64,000 nt of DNA from Clostridium rhizosphaerae. GTDB lineage: Bacteria; Bacillota; Clostridia; Clostridiales; Clostridiaceae. Where the stretch lies: NCBI RefSeq assembly GCF_016765585.1, contig NZ_JAESWC010000002.1, positions 310,001 through 374,000 of the forward strand, read 5' to 3'. Made by a program: the position numbers and the translations under genes. Below are positions 61,178 to 64,000 of this stretch, in pieces. The notes under the pieces are model-generated. The model had not been told where the DNA came from. It was given only the letters and a program-made list of their open reading frames with translations, and did not search any database. Within the stretch, counting starts at the first letter, position 1. The number at the start of each line of letters is the position of its first letter.

Positions 61178-61603
61178 TTACTCTCCATGAACTTGATCGT
61201 GGATATCATCATGTTCCTTGTAATCCCAGGCTTCTAAACCTTGAGTTATTCTATAGTTATTTATTGCCTTATGTATAGCTTCCTCTGCTAGTACAGAACA
61301 ATGCATTTTTACAGGAGGAAGACCATCTAAAGCTTCAGCAACCGCTTTATTTGTAAGGTCCCACGCTTCTTCTACTGTTTTACCTTTAATAAGTTCTGTA
61401 GCCATGCTGGATGAAGCTATAGCAGAACCACAACCAAAAGTTTTAAATTTAGCATCTGCTACAATATTATTTTCTATCTTAAGATAAACTTTCATTATAT
61501 CGCCGCATTTTGCATTACCAACTTCACCAACTCCATCGGCGTTAATAATTTCTCCCACATTTCTTGGATTCATAAAATGATCCATAACTTTTTCGCTGTA
61601 CAT
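61178..61603 (-). CDS. iscU: Iron-sulfur cluster scaffold IscU/NifU
   Basis: The 141-aa scaffold protein carries Cys in GNAKCGDIMKVYLKIEN, FKTFGCGSAIASSS and PPVKMHCSVLAEEAI, the three conserved cluster ligands. It assembles Fe-S clusters with the cysteine desulfurase encoded one base upstream. No C-terminal NfuA domain is present. Length usual for clostridial NifU-type scaffolds. Confidence 0.95.
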   Translation of the reverse strand: MYSEKVMDHFMNPRNVGEIINADGVGEVGNAKCGDIMKVYLKIENNIVADAKFKTFGCGSAIASSSMATELIKGKTVEEAWDLTNKAVAEALDGLPPVKMHCSVLAEEAIHKAINNYRITQGLEAWDYKEHDDIHDQVHGE

Positions 61604-61604
61604 T

Positions 61605-62789
61605 CTATTTTTCCCCTTCCTTTAAAAAGTCATCCCATAGAGGAGACATATCTCTAAGTCTTTGAACAACCTTCCCAACAGATTCAATTACATAATCAAC
61701 TTCTTCTTCAGTAGTATTATCACCTAAACTTAATCTTAGGGATCCATGAGCAATTTCATGAGGAAGTCCTATTGCTAATAATACATGAGAAGGATCCAAG
61801 GAACCTGAAGTGCATGCGCTTCCGCTTGATGCACATATCCCCATACTGTCTAAAAGAAGAAGTATAGCTTCACCTTCAATAAATCTGAAACAAATATTAG
61901 AATTGCCAGCTAACCTGTTTGTTCCAGATGGACCATTTAATCTTGAATATGGAATCTTTAGAAGTCCGTTTATTAGTTTGTCTCTAAGAGTCTTAAGATG
62001 ATTAGTATGTTCTTCCATATTTGATACTGCAAGTTCAACAGCTTTTCCAAATCCAACTATTCCTGCTACATTTTCTGTTCCAGCTCTTCTAGCTCTCTCT
62101 TGTGCACCGCCATGCACCAAATTATCAATTTTAACACCTTTTCGGATGTATAGCGCTCCTGTGCCTTTTGGTCCATATATCTTATGAGCAGCCATTGAAA
62201 GTAAATCAATATTCATTTCCTTAACATCTATAGGAACATTGCCAAGTGCCTGAACTGCATCTGTATGAAATAAAACTTTCTTGCTTTTGCAAAGCTTGCC
62301 TATTTCACTAATAGACTGAATTGTTCCTATTTCATTGTTAGCAAACATAATAGATACTAAAATAGTATTATCCGTTATTGCTTTTTCCAATTCATCTAAA
62401 CTAACGAGTCCGTACTCATCTACAGGAAGATAAGTAACTTGAAAACCATGTTTCTCTAAATACTCGCAAGCATGCAGTATAGCGTGGTGCTCTATTTGTG
62501 TTGTAATAATATGATTACCCTTGTTGTAGTTTGCAAAAGCCACTCCTTTTAATGCCCAGTTATCTGCTTCTGAACCACCACCAGTAAAAAATATTTCATT
62601 ACTATCTGCATTTATCCCTTTAGCAACCCTGTCTCTAGCCTTATCTATAGCTTTTTTAGTTTCTCTTGATAAAGAATAAATTGAGGATGGATTTCCGAAA
62701 TATTCAGTAAAATATGGGATCATTTCTTCTAGAACAGCAGGCTTAACAAATGTTGTTGCAGCATAATCCATATAAATAGGTTTACTCAT
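61605..62789 (-). CDS. iscS: Cysteine desulfurase
   Basis: The 394-aa PLP enzyme has MDYAATTFVKPAVLEEMIPY at the start, GGSEADNWALKG, HTDAVQALG, the PLP-lysine region SMAAHKIYGPKGTGALY and the active Cys loop SSGSACTSGSLDPSHVL. It releases sulfur from cysteine to IscU. The gene lies between the Rrf2 regulator and iscU. Confidence 0.96.
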   Translation of the reverse strand: MSKPIYMDYAATTFVKPAVLEEMIPYFTEYFGNPSSIYSLSRETKKAIDKARDRVAKGINADSNEIFFTGGGSEADNWALKGVAFANYNKGNHIITTQIEHHAILHACEYLEKHGFQVTYLPVDEYGLVSLDELEKAITDNTILVSIMFANNEIGTIQSISEIGKLCKSKKVLFHTDAVQALGNVPIDVKEMNIDLLSMAAHKIYGPKGTGALYIRKGVKIDNLVHGGAQERARRAGTENVAGIVGFGKAVELAVSNMEEHTNHLKTLRDKLINGLLKIPYSRLNGPSGTNRLAGNSNICFRFIEGEAILLLLDSMGICASSGSACTSGSLDPSHVLLAIGLPHEIAHGSLRLSLGDNTTEEEVDYVIESVGKVVQRLRDMSPLWDDFLKEGEK

Positions 62790-62813
62790 TAATGCTTCAC
62801 TCCTTCTTTAGTC

Positions 62814-63230
62814 TCAGCTTTTCATGTTTTTATAATCATCAAGTATATCTTGCAGTGTAGTTGATTTAGTAACGCTGTCGATGCTGTTTTTTATTTTTGC
62901 CCATAAAAGCCTTGTTGCACAACAGTCAACATTATTACAGCTTTTTTCATCTAAACAGTTAGATATCTCGATTGGACCCTCTAAAACTTCCATTATTTCT
63001 GCTATTGTAATATCCTTAGGAGACCTGCTTAATACATATCCTCCCTGAGCACCTCTTACACTTCTAATTAATTCAGCTCTTCTAAGAGGTGAAAATAATT
63101 GTTCCAAGTAATATTCCGATATATTTTGTCTTTCTGATATACTCTTGATAGATATAGGATCTCCACCATAATGAATGGCCAAATCTACCATTGCTTTTAC
63201 TCCATACCTACCTTTTGTAGACAATTTCAT
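62814..63230 (-). CDS. iscR: Rrf2-family regulator IscR
   Basis: The 138-aa winged-helix protein starts MKLSTKGRYGVKAMVDLAIH and contains a Cys triad near NCLDEKSCNNVDCCATRLLW that may bind a [2Fe-2S] cluster. Such regulators sense Fe-S status and repress the isc operon. It is the first gene of the isc operon and autoregulation is likely. Confidence 0.93.
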   Translation of the reverse strand: MKLSTKGRYGVKAMVDLAIHYGGDPISIKSISERQNISEYYLEQLFSPLRRAELIRSVRGAQGGYVLSRSPKDITIAEIMEVLEGPIEISNCLDEKSCNNVDCCATRLLWAKIKNSIDSVTKSTTLQDILDDYKNMKS

Positions 63231-63274
63231 TAAATCACTCCTTTAGGTTCGAGTGTTTACATATATTCAAAATC

Positions 63275-63303
63275 ATAATAGCAAATCCGAGTAATACTGT
63301 CAA
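63275..63303 (-). promoter_or_regulatory. Promoter of the isc operon
   Basis: Minus strand TTGACA (63298-63303) and TATTAT (63275-63280), 17 bases apart. The spacer TATTACTCGGATTTGC is a plausible binding region for the Rrf2 protein encoded by the first gene. Confidence 0.8.
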
Positions 63304-63395
63304 CAATTACAAAAGTAAAAATCTTCAACTTTATTATAAACTATGCAATTACAAACATATAATTTAACAACAAGACATTTTGGAGGTGCAAATTT

Positions 63396-63881
63396 TTGAG
63401 CATAAAATTAATAGCGGTAGGAAACAGACTGATGGGAGACGAAGGAATAGCTATAAAAGTAGCGGAGTATTTGCTAAGCGACACAGATTTTAAAGAAATT
63501 GAAATAATTTTAGGCGAAACAGATATTGATTATTGCATTAGCAAAATAAAGGATAATGATATTTTATTTATACTAGATGCTGCCTTGAGCGGCAGGAAGC
63601 CGGGTTCTATAACTACAGTTCCTATTTCAAAATATAATTCTTTTACAAATAATCTTATTACTCAGCATGATTTAAGCCTCTTGCGATTTATTAAGTATAA
63701 CAGAGAAAATATCTGTGCATTTCTTATTGGTATAGAAGTAGAAAGAATAGATTTCAGTCTTAGTTTAAGCCTATCTCTTGAGGAGCACTTTGATGATATT
63801 TGTCATAACATAAAAAGAATAATTAAGCACCTTAGTAATTACTGTATTAATAAAGATTTAGATACAACTTTTAATATATAA
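63396..63881 (+). CDS. Hydrogenase maturation protease
   Basis: The 161-aa protein has the HyaD/HycI-type motif IAVGNRLMGDEGIAIKVAE, the acidic metal-binding loop GETDIDYCI, and ILDAALSGRKPGSI. The family cuts the C-terminal tail of [NiFe] hydrogenase large subunits. The gene opens with TTG nine bases after GGAGG. It diverges from the isc operon, suggesting shared control, but no hydrogenase gene is in the window. Confidence 0.88.
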   Translation: MSIKLIAVGNRLMGDEGIAIKVAEYLLSDTDFKEIEIILGETDIDYCISKIKDNDILFILDAALSGRKPGSITTVPISKYNSFTNNLITQHDLSLLRFIKYNRENICAFLIGIEVERIDFSLSLSLSLEEHFDDICHNIKRIIKHLSNYCINKDLDTTFNI

Positions 63882-63906
63882 AGCAACTGCCAAATGCAGT
63901 TGCTTT
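63880..63906. terminator. Bidirectional terminator
   Basis: Perfect arms AAAGCAACTGC / GCAGTTGCTTT with a five-base loop separate two convergent genes. Confidence 0.88.
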
Positions 63907-64000
63907 AATCCAAATAATATTTCTTTACATAAGGAGAGGTCATGGTTCTTAAAAGACATCCATAGTCCATATTGAAATCAACAACATCTCCTATTTTATA
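63905..64000 (-). CDS. 3' end of a gene cut by the window edge
   Basis: Thirty-one codons and a stop are visible, ending in SPYVKKYYLD. The readable part (YKIGDVVDFNMDYGCLLRTM) suggests a short beta-barrel-type segment. The rest lies beyond the edge; no family can be assigned. Confidence 0.5.
   Translation of the reverse strand, partial: YKIGDVVDFNMDYGCLLRTMTSPYVKKYYLD

Overview
The window looks like a low-GC, spore-forming Clostridium chromosome. Evidence: AT-rich intergenic DNA, strong AGGAGG-type ribosome-binding sites, an FMN riboswitch and an alanyl T-box, an alaS–ireB–ruvX–DUF1292–fur–RNase J–typA–mltG–trmR–U32–udk gene order typical of clostridia, a sporulation sigma factor (sigK) fragment and a spore-coat-like gene. 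Nearly all core genes read on the minus strand.

Layout. 0.7–5.2 kb: a riboflavin operon (ribD-ribE-ribBA-ribH plus a HAD phosphatase) behind an FMN riboswitch. 5.2–28.7 kb: a decayed prophage-like element. Its replication module (DUF2800 fragment, DUF2815, family-A DNA polymerase, VapE, helicase stub) is on the minus strand. A divergent immunity/integration arm (XRE repressor, ImmA-like protease, large serine recombinase) is on the plus strand. Between the polymerase (20.96 kb) and vapE (8.1 kb) sits about 12.5 kb of small, functionally unrelated, same-direction genes: hydrolase, GNATs, GyrI-like, Nudix, cupin, a second DnaN clamp, lipoproteins and small membrane proteins. Their junctions carry palindromic repeats with a conserved tail (AAGAAGATTGCGAA on the plus strand), so the stretch resembles an integron cassette array without canonical attC sites. 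A duplicated polymerase 3' end and copies of an inverted repeat split it into two sub-arrays (8.2–15.3 and 15.7–20.9 kb).

28.7–44.6 kb: two diverged copies of a mobile element, each made of a tyrosine recombinase plus an IS91-like HUH transposase and bounded by imperfect inverted ends. They bracket a sugar-nucleotide reductase-like gene, an amidohydrolase, an adenine deaminase gene with one in-frame UGA, a spermidine/putrescine-type ABC transporter and an MFS remnant.

44.7–64 kb: the conserved core. It begins with a coat-like gene and a sigK gene that stops at its GNE codons, at an AATGA pentamer. To my recollection this is where skin elements split sigK in other spore formers; no 3' half is visible here. 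It continues with a penicillin-binding protein, udk, tRNA wobble-uridine modification genes, mltG, typA, RNase J, a Fur-family regulator, ruvX, ireB, alaS, an AI-2E family permease, a PRC-barrel protein, iscU-iscS-iscR and a hydrogenase maturation protease.

A second unusual signal is a dispersed repeat of about 85 bp that lies inside Shine-Dalgarno regions. It carries two hairpins and a five-codon mini-ORF (MDFNG, MDFNE, MDFSG, MDFYG or MSFVE) and occurs in both phage and core genes. The start of the serine recombinase gene is formed from the same sequence.
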